Source of the DNA: Pseudomonas segetis
Lineage (GTDB): Bacteria > Pseudomonadota > Gammaproteobacteria > Pseudomonadales > Pseudomonadaceae
Direction of reading: 5' to 3'
NCBI RefSeq assembly: GCF_900188155.1
Contig: NZ_FZOG01000001.1
Location: forward strand, 891,104-955,103
Length of the DNA stretch: 64,000 bases
A program made the position numbers and the translations under genes. The notes under the pieces are model-generated. The model did no database searches, had not been told where the DNA came from, and worked only from the letters and a program-made list of their open reading frames with translations. This document shows positions 54,720 through 63,872 of the stretch, piece after piece (the stretch's first letter is position 1; every line of letters starts with the position of its first letter).

Positions 54720-55921
54720 GCCGCGAAGTATTTATTTGCGACGCCGTGCGAACGCCGATTGGGCGCCTCAATGGCGGTCTTTCAGCGGTGCGTGCCGATG
54801 ACTTGGCTGCCATCCCCCTACGTGCCCTGATCGAGCGCAACCCACAGGTTGACTGGAACGCAATCGACGAAGTCTTCATGGGTTGTGCCAACCAGTCTGG
54901 TGAAGACAACCGCAACGTTGCGCGCATGGCATTGTTGCTCGCGGGCCTTCCGCAAACGGTGCCAGGGGTGACGCTCAATCGTCTGTGCGCCTCGGGGCTG
55001 GAGGCGGTGGGTTCTGCGTTCCGCGCCATTGCGCTGGGGGAGATGGAGCTGGCGATTGCAGCGGGTGTTGAGTCGATGACCCGCGCGCCATATGTGATGG
55101 GCAAGGCCGACAGTGCGTTTGGCCGTGGCCAGAAGATCGAAGATACGACCATGGGCTGGCGCTTTGTTAACCCCTTGATGAAAGAGCAGTACGGTGTCGA
55201 CGCCATGCCTGTCACTGCCGACAACGTGGCGCAAGAATACGCTGTCAGTCGCGCCGACCAGGATGCCTTTGCCTTGCGCAGCCAGCAACGTGCAGCCGCC
55301 GCACAGGCAAGCGGTTATTACGCCGAGGAAATTGTCCCGGTGGTGATCAAGACCCGCAAGGGTGAAACCATTGTCGACACTGACGAGCACCCACGCGCCG
55401 ACAGCAACGCCGAAGCCATGGCCAAGCTCAAGCCGGTCAACGGTCCTGATAAAACCGTCACTGCAGGCAATGCGTCGGGTCTGAACGACGGCGCCAGCGC
55501 CATGATCCTGGCTTCGGCAGAAGCCGTGCAGAAGTACGGCCTCAAACCACGTGCCAAAGTGCTAGGCATGGCCAGCGCCGGTGTGGCGCCGCGAGTGATG
55601 GGGGTTGGCCCGGTGCCGGCCGTGCGCAAATTGCTGGCGCGCCTGAACCTCGATATCAATGCCTTCGATGTGATCGAACTGAACGAAGCATTCGCTGCCC
55701 AGGGCCTTGCCGTCACCCGCGAACTGGGCTTGGCCGATGACAGCCCCAAGGTCAATCCCAATGGTGGCGCTATCGCGCTTGGTCATCCCTTGGGCATGAG
55801 TGGCAACCGGCTGGTTCTTACTGCCGTACACCAGCTTGAGAAAACCGGCGGCAAGCTGGGGCTGGCGACCATGTGCGTGGGCGTGGGACAAGGCCTGGCG
55901 CTGGCCTTCGAGCGGGTCTGA
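54716..55921 (+). CDS. pcaF: 3-oxoadipyl-CoA thiolase
   Basis: A 401-aa thiolase that cleaves beta-ketoadipyl-CoA to succinyl-CoA and acetyl-CoA. Nucleophile Cys91 ([12 protein letters not shown]), catalytic His in [14 protein letters not shown] and Cys in CVGVGQG are present. LNRLCASG and GHPLGMSG are typical of PcaF/PaaJ thiolases. It is coupled to pcaJ by ATGA. A large hairpin follows before pcaB. Confidence 0.95.
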   Translation: MSREVFICDAVRTPIGRLNGGLSAVRADDLAAIPLRALIERNPQVDWNAIDEVFMGCANQSGEDNRNVARMALLLAGLPQTVPGVTLNRLCASGLEAVGSAFRAIALGEMELAIAAGVESMTRAPYVMGKADSAFGRGQKIEDTTMGWRFVNPLMKEQYGVDAMPVTADNVAQEYAVSRADQDAFALRSQQRAAAAQASGYYAEEIVPVVIKTRKGETIVDTDEHPRADSNAEAMAKLKPVNGPDKTVTAGNASGLNDGASAMILASAEAVQKYGLKPRAKVLGMASAGVAPRVMGVGPVPAVRKLLARLNLDINAFDVIELNEAFAAQGLAVTRELGLADDSPKVNPNGGAIALGHPLGMSGNRLVLTAVHQLEKTGGKLGLATMCVGVGQGLALAFERV

Positions 55922-55929
55922 TTGGCCAT

Positions 55930-55972
55930 GGCCAGTAGCGGATTTGCGTTGGTTGCAAATCCGCTACTGGCC
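55930..55972 (+). repeat. Perfect 18-bp hairpin between pcaF and pcaB
   Basis: GGCCAGTAGCGGATTTGC and its exact complement GCAAATCCGCTACTGGCC flank a 7-nt loop. No T-run follows, so it is more likely an mRNA-processing or stability element, or a partial attenuator within the operon, than a simple terminator. Confidence 0.85.
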
Positions 55973-56028
55973 TCGGCACGTTGACTGCTATAAAACAAAC
56001 ACTCATTCCCACTTTCTGGAGCGCTGGC

Positions 56029-57390
56029 TTGAACAGCCCGAGCAACCAACTATTCGACGCTTATTTCACCCAGCCAGCGATGCGCGCAATCTTTTGCGAC
56101 CAGGGGCGGGTGCAGGGCATGCTTGATTTTGAGGCGGCGCTGGCCCGTGCCCAGGCGCGTGTCGGCCTGATTCCTGCGACCGCCGTAGGTCCTATCGAGG
56201 CTGCATGCAGGGCGGGGCACTTTGATTTCCCGGCGCTGGCTCAAGCCATCACGGTAGCAGGTAATTCAGCGATTCCACTGGCCAAGGCGCTGGGCAAGCG
56301 AGTTGCCAGTGAAAGTACCGAGGCCGAGCGCTATCTGCACCTGGGCGCTACCAGCCAGGATGTAATGGACACGGGGCTGGTCCTGCAGCTGCGCGCCGCC
56401 ATTGAGCTGCTTGAGCAAGACTTGCAGGCTTTGGCTGATGGGCTGGCGCTGCAGGCCGAGCGCCATGCGGATACGCCCATGGCCGGACGTACCTGGCTGC
56501 AGCATGCAACGCCTGTGACGCTGGGCATGAAACTGGCCGGTGTGCTCGGCGCCATTAGCCGCCATCGCCAACGCTTGAACGAACTCAAGCCGCGCTTGCT
56601 GTGCCTGCAGTTCGGTGGCGCTTCTGGCAGCTTGGCGGCACTGGGCGATCAGGCCTGGCCAGTCAGCGAGGCCTTGGCTGATGAGCTCAAGCTGAGCTTG
56701 CCGGATCAGCCCTGGCATACCCAGCGCGACCGATTGGTCGAGTTTGCCAGCTGGTTGGGCATGCTGGCCGGCAGCCTGGGCAAGCTGGGCCGCGACCTGA
56801 GCCTGTTGATGCAAACCGAGGCGGGCGAGTTGTTCGAGCCAGCCGCACCAGGCAAGGGCGGCTCATCAACCATGCCGCACAAACGCAACCCAGTCAGTGC
56901 TGCGGTTTTGATAGCAGCTGCTACTCGTGCTCCAGGTCTGGTATCAACCATGTTCTCTGCCATGCCACAGGAGCATGAGCGCAGCCTGGGCTTGTGGCAT
57001 GCAGAATGGGAGTGTCTGCCCGAGCTTTGCTGCCTGGTTTCGGGAGCTTTGCAACAAGCCTTGCTGGTGGTGCCAGGGTTCGAGGTGCAGGCTGCGCGCA
57101 TGCGCAAAAACCTCGACCTGACTCAAGGGCTGGTTCTGGCTGAAGCGGTCAGCATTGCCCTGGCTCAAAAGATCGGCCGCGACGCGGCCCATCATCTACT
57201 CGAGCACTGTTGCCGCGAAGCGGTGGCGCAAGGCACGCATTTGCGTGCAGTGCTTGGGGCAAACGAGCAAGTGACTGCTCAACTGTCATCAGCTGAGCTT
57301 GATCGCTTGCTGGATCCGGCCTTTTATCTTGGTCAGGCAAGGCGCTGGGTAGAACGCGCATTGGCTGAACACCACAATCTTTGCCAATAG
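56029..57390 (+). CDS. pcaB: 3-carboxy-cis,cis-muconate cycloisomerase
   Basis: A 453-aa fumarase/aspartase-superfamily enzyme that converts 3-carboxy-cis,cis-muconate to 4-carboxymuconolactone. The flexible-loop signature GSSTMPHKRNPV and the histidine region HLGATSQDVMDTG are intact. TTG 56029 (MNSPSNQLFDAYF) is chosen because TGGAG is 7 nt upstream. The TTG at 55981 would add 16 residues with no ribosome site. The pcaD gene follows 9 bp downstream. Cytoplasmic homotetramer. Confidence 0.94.
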   Translation: MNSPSNQLFDAYFTQPAMRAIFCDQGRVQGMLDFEAALARAQARVGLIPATAVGPIEAACRAGHFDFPALAQAITVAGNSAIPLAKALGKRVASESTEAERYLHLGATSQDVMDTGLVLQLRAAIELLEQDLQALADGLALQAERHADTPMAGRTWLQHATPVTLGMKLAGVLGAISRHRQRLNELKPRLLCLQFGGASGSLAALGDQAWPVSEALADELKLSLPDQPWHTQRDRLVEFASWLGMLAGSLGKLGRDLSLLMQTEAGELFEPAAPGKGGSSTMPHKRNPVSAAVLIAAATRAPGLVSTMFSAMPQEHERSLGLWHAEWECLPELCCLVSGALQQALLVVPGFEVQAARMRKNLDLTQGLVLAEAVSIALAQKIGRDAAHHLLEHCCREAVAQGTHLRAVLGANEQVTAQLSSAELDRLLDPAFYLGQARRWVERALAEHHNLCQ

Positions 57391-57399
57391 GAGTCCCTG

Positions 57400-58188
57400 A
57401 TGTCTGCTGTGCAACTGGCTGATGGCCAATTGAATTACCTGCTGCAAGGGCCTGAGGACGCGCCGGTTCTGGTGCTGTCCAACTCATTGGGTACCGACCT
57501 GCATATGTGGGATGCGCAGATGCCCGCATTTACCGAGCACTTTCGCGTGCTGCGCTATGACACCCGCGGCCATGGTCAATCCCTGGTCACCGAAGGGCCT
57601 TACAGCATCGAGCAAAATGGTCGTGATGTGCTGGCCCTGCTGGATGCGCTGGACATTGGCAAGGCCTATTTCTGCGGCCTGTCGATGGGCGGCCTGATTG
57701 GCCAGTGGCTGGCGATCAACGCGCCGCAACGCCTGCATAAGGTTGTGGTGTGCAACACCGCTGCGAAGATCGGTAACCCTGATGTGTGGAATCCGCGCAT
57801 CGAAACCGTGCTGCGTGATGGCACGGCGGCAATGGTTGCCCTGCGTGATGCATCGATTGCGCGCTGGTTTACGCCTGAGTTTGCCGAGGCCGAGCCGGCC
57901 AAGGTCGAGCCCATTGTCGGCATGCTTGCGCAAACTTCACCTCAAGGCTATGCGGCTAACTGCGCAGCGGTTCGTGATGCGGATTTTCGTGAGCAGATTG
58001 CGACAATCACATTGCCGTTCCTGGTGGTGTGTGGCATCCATGATGCAGTGACAACAGTAACTGACGGGCAATTCATGGCGTCCAGGATTGCAGGGGCGCA
58101 ACAGGTTGAATTCCATGCCGCGCACCTGTCGAATGTCGAGGCAGGTGACTTGTTCAGTCAGCGCGTGCTGGATTTCTTGCTGGCTTGA
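57400..58188 (+). CDS. pcaD: 3-oxoadipate enol-lactonase
   Basis: A 262-aa alpha/beta hydrolase that opens beta-ketoadipate enol-lactone. Nucleophile Ser95 is in GLSMGG, the acid is the Asp in GIHDAVT, and the His is in AAHLSNVE. DTRGHGQS is the typical subfamily motif. AGGAG is 5 nt before the ATG. pcaC starts 14 bp after its stop. Confidence 0.94.
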   Translation: MSAVQLADGQLNYLLQGPEDAPVLVLSNSLGTDLHMWDAQMPAFTEHFRVLRYDTRGHGQSLVTEGPYSIEQNGRDVLALLDALDIGKAYFCGLSMGGLIGQWLAINAPQRLHKVVVCNTAAKIGNPDVWNPRIETVLRDGTAAMVALRDASIARWFTPEFAEAEPAKVEPIVGMLAQTSPQGYAANCAAVRDADFREQIATITLPFLVVCGIHDAVTTVTDGQFMASRIAGAQQVEFHAAHLSNVEAGDLFSQRVLDFLLA

Positions 58189-58202
58189 TCGGAGTGATGA
58201 CG

Positions 58203-58598
58203 ATGGACGAAAAACAACGCTACGAAGTAGGCATGCAAGTGCGTCGCTCGGTATTGGGCGATGCGCATGTTGATCGCAGCCTGGAGAAGATGACGCCGTT
58301 CAATGAAGAGTTCCAGGAGATGATCACCCGTCATGCCTGGGGTGATATCTGGACCCGTCCCGGTCTGCCGCGACACACCCGCAGCCTGATCACCATTGCC
58401 ATGCTGATCGGCATGAACCGCGAAGGTGAGTTGAAATTGCATCTCAAGGCTGCGAAAAACAACGGAGTGACCCGTGACGAGATCAAGGAAGTGCTGATGC
58501 AGAGCGCGATCTATTGCGGCATTCCCGCGGCTAACGCCACCTTCCACCTGGCGGAGGAGGTGTGGGACGAGATGGGTGTCGAGTCGCTAAAAGACTAA
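58203..58598 (+). CDS. pcaC: 4-carboxymuconolactone decarboxylase
   Basis: A 131-aa CMD-family enzyme that decarboxylates 4-carboxymuconolactone to the enol-lactone used by PcaD. EFQEMITRHAWGDIWTRPGLP and EVLMQSAIYCGIPAANA are the expected segments. ATG 58203 is preferred to ATG 58197 since CGGAG is then 8 nt away. It is the last gene of the pcaIJFBDC operon and is closed by a strong terminator. Confidence 0.95.
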   Translation: MDEKQRYEVGMQVRRSVLGDAHVDRSLEKMTPFNEEFQEMITRHAWGDIWTRPGLPRHTRSLITIAMLIGMNREGELKLHLKAAKNNGVTRDEIKEVLMQSAIYCGIPAANATFHLAEEVWDEMGVESLKD

Positions 58599-58620
58599 GG
58601 CTACAACCCGCCGCCGTAAC

Positions 58621-58655
58621 AACAAAGCCAGCACTCATCGCTGGCTTTGTTGTTT
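58621..58655. terminator. Terminator at the end of the pca operon
   Basis: AACAAAGCCAGC / GCTGGCTTTGTT forms a perfect 12-bp stem with a 7-nt loop, then GTTT. It also faces the convergent aldo/keto reductase gene. Confidence 0.85.
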
Positions 58656-58668
58656 CGTGGGTATTGGT

Positions 58669-59502
58669 TCAGTCATCCCATTGCGGTGCAAAGTCTGGGT
58701 TGACCACGCGCAGGTTCTTCGGCAGTTGTGCGAGTAGGGCCAGGTCGTCGGCGTCCAGGCGCAGATCCAGGGCTTGTAGGTTGCTGAGCTGATTGGCCTT
58801 GCCACTGGCCTTGGGAATCGCGGCCACGCTGTCTTGGGCCAATAGCCATTGCAGGGCAACCTGGCTCGGTGGCACGGCATGTTTGTTCGCAACCTGTTGT
58901 ACCTGCGCAGCCTCTGCAGCCTTGCCACGGGCCAGTGGCGTGTAGGCGGTCAGTGCCATGCCGTGCTGACGAACAAAATCCAGCAAGGGTTGCTGGTCGA
59001 GCATCAGATGGTATTCAACTTGTAGTGCGGCCAGTGGGGCGCCCAATTCATCCATCGCACGGCGCAGCATGGGCAGGGTGAAGTTGGCCACGCCGATATG
59101 CTTGGCTTTGCCGCTTTGCTGAAGCTCGACCAGGGTTTGGATGCTCTGTTCCAGGCTCCAGTCCTTGCCGCCTTTGCCGGGCCAGTGAATCAGGAACAGG
59201 TCAACATAATCGCTTTGCAGGGCTTTCAAGCTGTTGTCGAGTGATTGGCGCATGGCCTGCGGTTGCAGCTTGTCCCACCAGACCTTGGTGGTCACATGAA
59301 TCTGCTCGCGCGGCGTGCTTGAGCGAGCCAGTGCCGCGCCGACTGCTGCTTCGTTGTTGTAGCCGGTGGCGGTATCAATATGCCGGTAGCCCAGTTCGAT
59401 CGCCTGCTCGACGGCGCGGCTGCATTCTTCATCGAGCATCGGCCATGTACCCAGGCCAAGTTTGGGCAGCTGCAACTGTTGACGAGTGATGATTGACTGC
59501 AT
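58669..59502 (-). CDS. Aldo/keto reductase
   Basis: A 277-aa NADPH-dependent (beta/alpha)8 reductase. The tetrad is visible: Asp and Tyr in HIDTATGYNNE, Lys in HVTTKVWWD and His in FLIHWPG. The C-terminal IPKASG cofactor motif is present. It resembles the 2,5-diketo-gluconate reductase-like group. ATG 59502 has TTGGAG 7 nt upstream. It converges on the pca operon; any role in aromatic-aldehyde or quinate-related reduction is unproven. Confidence 0.88.
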   Translation of the reverse strand: MQSIITRQQLQLPKLGLGTWPMLDEECSRAVEQAIELGYRHIDTATGYNNEAAVGAALARSSTPREQIHVTTKVWWDKLQPQAMRQSLDNSLKALQSDYVDLFLIHWPGKGGKDWSLEQSIQTLVELQQSGKAKHIGVANFTLPMLRRAMDELGAPLAALQVEYHLMLDQQPLLDFVRQHGMALTAYTPLARGKAAEAAQVQQVANKHAVPPSQVALQWLLAQDSVAAIPKASGKANQLSNLQALDLRLDADDLALLAQLPKNLRVVNPDFAPQWDD

Positions 59503-59866
59503 ATCTATTCTCCAAGTCGAACGGCTGTTGATCTTACAACTGTTGCCGATGGCGCCGGCAAAATGGCCAGGCCGTTCAGGCAATCAGCGGTCGATAAACG
59601 GACATCCGAGTACCGATAAAAAAGCCCAGCACGAAGCTGGGCTGAAAGTCACTGGAGCAAGCAGGGTGGCGCTTTGAAAATACCGGGCCGTTACCAATGC
59701 ACGGCCCGGGCTCGGAACCTTCTGAAAAGGCAGCGAGCGACAAGAGTACAAGACGCAACCCGCGCAAGGGCTGGCCCTGCGGAGCTGCACTTAACTGCGT
59801 TCAGCCTGAAGGCTGTGAGCCGTTTTTCACGCAGTACTATCGAACCCAGTCGTTTTCAGCGGCTCC
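59503..59866. other. Intergenic region between two minus-strand genes
   Basis: 364 bp. It holds a terminator (59618-59643) that probably serves the porin, and the aldo/keto reductase promoter. A loose match to a PcaR-like element (CGGTCGATAAACGGAC, about 59588-59603) is noted but weak. No gene is supported. Confidence 0.4.
59618..59643 (-). terminator. Minus-strand terminator downstream of the porin
   Basis: An AGCCCAGC / GCTGGGCT stem with a 5-nt loop is followed on the minus strand by six Ts. It lies about 220 bp after the porin stop, implying a long 3' untranslated region or a separate transcript. Confidence 0.75.
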
Positions 59867-61102
59867 TTAGAGGATATCCAGGGGGTAGTTGATGATGATT
59901 CGGTTCTCATCCATATCGCGCATGGCGAAGTCCTGGCGCAGGGTCGAGTTTCGCCACTTCATGTTCAGCGACTTGAGGGCGCCGCTTTGGATGGTGTAGG
60001 CCAACTCGGTTTCGCGTCCCCATTCCTTGCCGTCGCTGGTGGTCGCGGTGTGCACATTGTCACCGCTGATGTAGCGATTCATCAGGGTCAGGCCCGGTAT
60101 GCCCAGCCCGGCGAAGTTGAAGTCATGGCGTACTTGCCAGGAACGTTCCTGGGCGTTGTCGTAGCTGTTGTTGAAACTGTCGTTGGCCAGGGTGCCGCCG
60201 CTGGTGCCATTGACGCGCATCCAGTTGTTGTCTCCCGTAAGCTTTTGCAGGCCGATATAGAAGGTGTTGCTGGCGTACTTGGCGGAGAACAAAGCGGAGA
60301 TGGTTTTGTTATCCAGGTCGCCGGCCAGCGCACTGCCCTCTTCCTTGCCGATGAAGTAGCCGATGTTGGCGCCAAGCACCCAGTCGCCCACTGGCTGGCT
60401 GTGTTGCAGGTTGAAGTATTGCTGTTGGTAGACGTCTTCCAGCTCGGCGTACCAAACGCCCAGCTGGGTGCGTTTGTCATTGAATGCGTATTCGCCGCCG
60501 GCAAAGTTGAAGCGGTCAGAGAACGCGCCGCCGTAGCTCATGTCATCCATGCTGGCACTGTCACGGGGGCTGTTCTGGCGGAACTGGCCACCGTACAGGC
60601 TCAAGCCATCGATTTCCCTCGATGTCAGCTGCGCCCCTTCAAAGGTTTGCGGCAATGAGCGGCCATCGTCGGAGCGCAGGATTGGCAGCACCGGCATCCA
60701 TTCACCCACCTTCAGTTCGGTGTTGGAAATCTTTGCCTTGGCGGCAACTGCAAGGCGTCCGAAATCATCCGATGGACCGTCCGGATGAACCGGGAGCAGG
60801 GCGGTGCCTGCGGTGCCGCCACCACTGTCCAGCTTGATCGCGAGCATGCCCAAGGTGTCGAGACCGAAACCGACGGTGCCTTCGGTGAACCCAGACTGGG
60901 CATTGAGAATAAAGGCCTGGGTCCATTCCTCGGCGTAGTTTTGCGGCGCGTTGGAGTCGACGAAGTTGCGGTTGATATAGAAGTTACGCAAGTTGGTGGA
61001 GACCTTGGCATCTTCGACGAAACCCGCCGCATGGGAAAGCAGTGGCAGGCTGGCACTGGATACGGCAATTGCCAGGGTGGCGGGCAGCATTCGTAGGGTC
61101 AT
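59867..61102 (-). CDS. OprD-family porin of the aromatic-acid cluster
   Basis: A 411-aa outer-membrane channel. A signal peptide (1-25, SHAA) is followed by GFVEDAKVSTNLRNFYINRNFVD, the OprD hallmark, and a series of amphipathic strands. In P. aeruginosa the equivalent locus next to quiC carries an OprD-family channel used for aromatic acids. AAGGAAA lies 8 nt before the ATG. It is divergent from quiC across 742 bp that hold two PcaR-like palindromes. Uptake of quinate, shikimate or benzoates is inferred. Confidence 0.85.
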   Translation of the reverse strand: MTLRMLPATLAIAVSSASLPLLSHAAGFVEDAKVSTNLRNFYINRNFVDSNAPQNYAEEWTQAFILNAQSGFTEGTVGFGLDTLGMLAIKLDSGGGTAGTALLPVHPDGPSDDFGRLAVAAKAKISNTELKVGEWMPVLPILRSDDGRSLPQTFEGAQLTSREIDGLSLYGGQFRQNSPRDSASMDDMSYGGAFSDRFNFAGGEYAFNDKRTQLGVWYAELEDVYQQQYFNLQHSQPVGDWVLGANIGYFIGKEEGSALAGDLDNKTISALFSAKYASNTFYIGLQKLTGDNNWMRVNGTSGGTLANDSFNNSYDNAQERSWQVRHDFNFAGLGIPGLTLMNRYISGDNVHTATTSDGKEWGRETELAYTIQSGALKSLNMKWRNSTLRQDFAMRDMDENRIIINYPLDIL

Positions 61103-61512
61103 GTTTATTTCCTTGTTTATTGTTTTAGGTGCGCATACATGGGCTCATGGGATAGACGAGCGCAGTCATGCCATTTCGCCGGGTGAACGGCTCAAGGCGG
61201 GATGCTTTGCTGGATTTAAATGGCGTGCGCGAGCGACTTGACAGCAGTCGCAACGCTATACCGGCGCGTCAGGGGCATGCGCCCTGCGTGGCCTGGTCGG
61301 TGGCAAGTCGGGTATCGGCGCAAAGCGTGTTGCGCCCTTTGGCAATGCTGCGCACAAACATGGGACTGCGAGGGAGTGTGAACATGGCAATGAACCTTTA
61401 TTTGTATTTATTGGCACATCGATAAAGGCGTCTGTCGTGGGGCAGCGCACTTCATTCAGGCCTTGATAGTGGAAGTTCATTGCCGGTTGCGCAATTCGTT
61501 TTAAGCTGTTTC

Positions 61513-61527
61513 GTTCGATAAACGAAC
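61513..61527. promoter_or_regulatory. PcaR-like palindrome 1 upstream of quiC
   Basis: GTTCGATAAACGAAC has 5-bp arms GTTCG/CGAAC. It shares the first eight bases with the PcaR element GTTCGATAATCGCAC. Confidence 0.55.
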
Positions 61528-61660
61528 GGCTAATTAACTATTCAGTGCATAATTTTGTTTGCGCTCAGTCATTTATGCCTGTTAATTCGCGGTTTTCTTG
61601 CCGTATATGGCTATTTGGCCAGTATCTAGAAACGTGGCTGAAAGAGTAGTGCATGTGTTT

Positions 61661-61675
61661 GTTCGATAATCGAAC
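61661..61675. promoter_or_regulatory. PcaR-like palindrome 2 upstream of quiC
   Basis: GTTCGATAATCGAAC has perfect 7-bp arms around a central A and is identical to the PcaR element in 13 of 15 positions. It lies about 170 bp before the quiC start. Confidence 0.65.
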
Positions 61676-61844
61676 ATAAAGGTAACCATTTAGTACAAAG
61701 TGTTTGCGGTATTGGGCGCAAGCTCGAATACTCCATGTACCCTGATCCGATTCTGCTCGATAGCGCCATTGACTGTCTGAGGTCAGGTACTTCAATAGGT
61801 GCCGCGCCAGGTCCGGCAGTGCTAATAAAAACAGGAGTTTGTGC

Positions 61845-63770
61845 ATGCAGCGTTCGATTGCCACCGTGTCCTTGAGCGGTACTCTGCCAGAAAAGCTTGA
61901 AGCCATTGCCGCAGCCGGTTTTGACGGTGTGGAGATTTTCGAAAACGACTTGCTCTACTATGCGGGCAGCCCGCGTGAGGTGCGCAAGATGTGCGCCGAT
62001 CTGGGTATCGCCATCACCTTGTTCCAGCCATTTAGGGACTTCGAGGGCTGCCGTCGTGAACGCTTGCAGCGCAACCTTGATCGAGCTGAACGCAAGTTTG
62101 ACCTGATGCAGGAACTGGGCACCGATCTGGTGTTGGTGTGCAGCAATGTCGCTGCTGATTCATTGGGTGATGAGCAGATCCTGATTGATGACCTGAGCCT
62201 GCTGGCCGAGCGTGCCGGTGCCCGTGACCTGCGCATCGGCTATGAAGCCTTGGCCTGGGGACGCCACGTCAATAGCTACCAGCAAGTCTGGGATATCGTG
62301 CGTCAGGCCAACCACCCGGCGCTGGGTGTCTTGCTCGACAGTTTCCACACCCTGTCGCTCAAGGGCGATCCTGCAGCCATTGCCAATATTCCCGGTGACA
62401 AGATTTTCTTCGTGCAGATGGCCGATGCACCTATCCTGGCCATGGATGTGCTGGAGTGGAGTCGGCATTTCCGCTGCTTCCCGGGGCAGGGGGAGTTCGA
62501 CCTGGCAGGTTTCCTTGCTCCGATTCTGCGCACGGGTTACAACGGCCCGTTATCCCTGGAAATATTCAACGATGGCTTCCGTGCGGCGCCTCCACGGGCA
62601 AACGCCGCCGATGGCTTGCGTTCATTGCTGTATCTGGAAGAGAAGACCCGCGATTTGCTTGAAAAACAGGCTCGCGAACAGGTCGAGGTCGCACAGCCGG
62701 ATCTTGGACTGTTGTTCGATCCTCCGGCTGCCAGCCAATACGACGGTGTTGAATTTCTTGAATTTGCGGTCGACAGCGATCTAGGCAGCAGGCTGGGCAA
62801 TTGGCTGGAACGCCTTGGCTTTGTCCATGCCGGCCAGCACCGCTCCAAGGATGTCAGCCTGATGCGCCAGGGCGATATCAATATCGTGCTCAATGCCGAG
62901 CCTTACTCCTTTGCCCATGGCTTTTTCGAGGCCCACGGGCCATCGCTGTGCGCGACCGCCCTGAGGGTGCGTAATGCCAGCGACTCACTGGAGCGCGCCC
63001 GGCAGTTCAAGGCCCAGCCTTATCGTGGCCTGGTCGGTCCAAACGAGCGTGAAATTCCAGCGGTGCGAGCACCAGATGGCAGCCTGGTATATCTGCTCGA
63101 CAAGTCGCCTGAGGGCGCAACTATCTATGACAGTGACTTTATCGTCGATCCACAGGCCGAGCCAAAGGGCAACTTGCAGCGCATCGACCACATGGCCTTG
63201 GCTTTACCTGCAGATAATCTCGACACTTGGGTGCTGTTCTACAAGAGCGTCTTTGACTTTGAAGCGGATGACGAAGTGGTGCTGCCCGACCCCTATGGCC
63301 TGGTCAAAAGTCGTGCCTTGCGCAGCCGCAATGGCAGTGTCCGCTTGCCGTTGAACATTTCCGAGAACCGCAATACTGCGATTTCTCATGCCCTGTCGAG
63401 CTATCGTGGCTCGGGGGTGCATCACATTGCGTTTTCCTGTGATGACTTGTTCACCGAGATCAATCGCGCCAAGGATGCTGGCGTGCCCTTGTTGGATATT
63501 CCCCTCAATTACTACGATGACCTGGCCGCTCGTTTCGATTTTGATGACGAGTTCTTAAGCGAGTTGGCCTATTACAATGTGCTTTACGACCGTGATGCCC
63601 AGGGTGGCGAACTGTTCCATGTGTATACCGAGCCTTTTGAAGACCGGTTTTTCTTCGAGCTATTGCAGCGTAAAAACGGCTATATCGGTTATGGCGCCGC
63701 CAACGTTGCGGTGCGGCTCGCAGCCATGGCCAAGGCCCGAAGCGGGGCAGGTGGGAAAAAGCGCTTGTAG
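61845..63770 (+). CDS. quiC: 3-dehydroshikimate dehydratase with C-terminal VOC/HPPD-like domain
   Basis: A 641-aa two-domain enzyme. Residues 1 to about 280 form a xylose-isomerase-like TIM barrel that dehydrates 3-dehydroshikimate to protocatechuate. The metal ligands Glu134, Asp165, Gln191 and Glu239 coincide with those I recall for P. putida QuiC1. Residues about 300-641 form a vicinal-oxygen-chelate pair resembling 4-hydroxyphenylpyruvate dioxygenase, with candidate iron ligands in RIDHMAL, VHHIAF and FFFELLQR. ATG 61845 has AGGAG 7 nt upstream. It links quinate/shikimate breakdown to the pca operons. A terminator follows. Confidence 0.93.
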   Translation: MQRSIATVSLSGTLPEKLEAIAAAGFDGVEIFENDLLYYAGSPREVRKMCADLGIAITLFQPFRDFEGCRRERLQRNLDRAERKFDLMQELGTDLVLVCSNVAADSLGDEQILIDDLSLLAERAGARDLRIGYEALAWGRHVNSYQQVWDIVRQANHPALGVLLDSFHTLSLKGDPAAIANIPGDKIFFVQMADAPILAMDVLEWSRHFRCFPGQGEFDLAGFLAPILRTGYNGPLSLEIFNDGFRAAPPRANAADGLRSLLYLEEKTRDLLEKQAREQVEVAQPDLGLLFDPPAASQYDGVEFLEFAVDSDLGSRLGNWLERLGFVHAGQHRSKDVSLMRQGDINIVLNAEPYSFAHGFFEAHGPSLCATALRVRNASDSLERARQFKAQPYRGLVGPNEREIPAVRAPDGSLVYLLDKSPEGATIYDSDFIVDPQAEPKGNLQRIDHMALALPADNLDTWVLFYKSVFDFEADDEVVLPDPYGLVKSRALRSRNGSVRLPLNISENRNTAISHALSSYRGSGVHHIAFSCDDLFTEINRAKDAGVPLLDIPLNYYDDLAARFDFDDEFLSELAYYNVLYDRDAQGGELFHVYTEPFEDRFFFELLQRKNGYIGYGAANVAVRLAAMAKARSGAGGKKRL

Positions 63771-63787
63771 TCGTTGATCGGATACCG

Positions 63788-63817
63788 GCCCGGCACCTAA
63801 CAGTGCCGGGCTTTCTT
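63788..63817 (+). terminator. Terminator of quiC
   Basis: A 9-bp perfect stem GCCCGGCAC / GTGCCGGGC with a 6-nt loop is followed by TTTCTT. Confidence 0.88.
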
Positions 63818-63872
63818 CGTTGCACGGACACGACCATAATCATCATCAACGAATTCAAGCGATCGGTTAACT

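Larger units (their letters stand above)
61103..61844. other. Long divergent regulatory region between porin and quiC
   Basis: 742 bp with no supported gene. Two IclR-type palindromes (61513-61527 and 61661-61675) lie in its right half, nearer to quiC. The region between them is AT-rich (61525-61660). Promoters for both divergent genes are presumably here. Confidence 0.5.
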
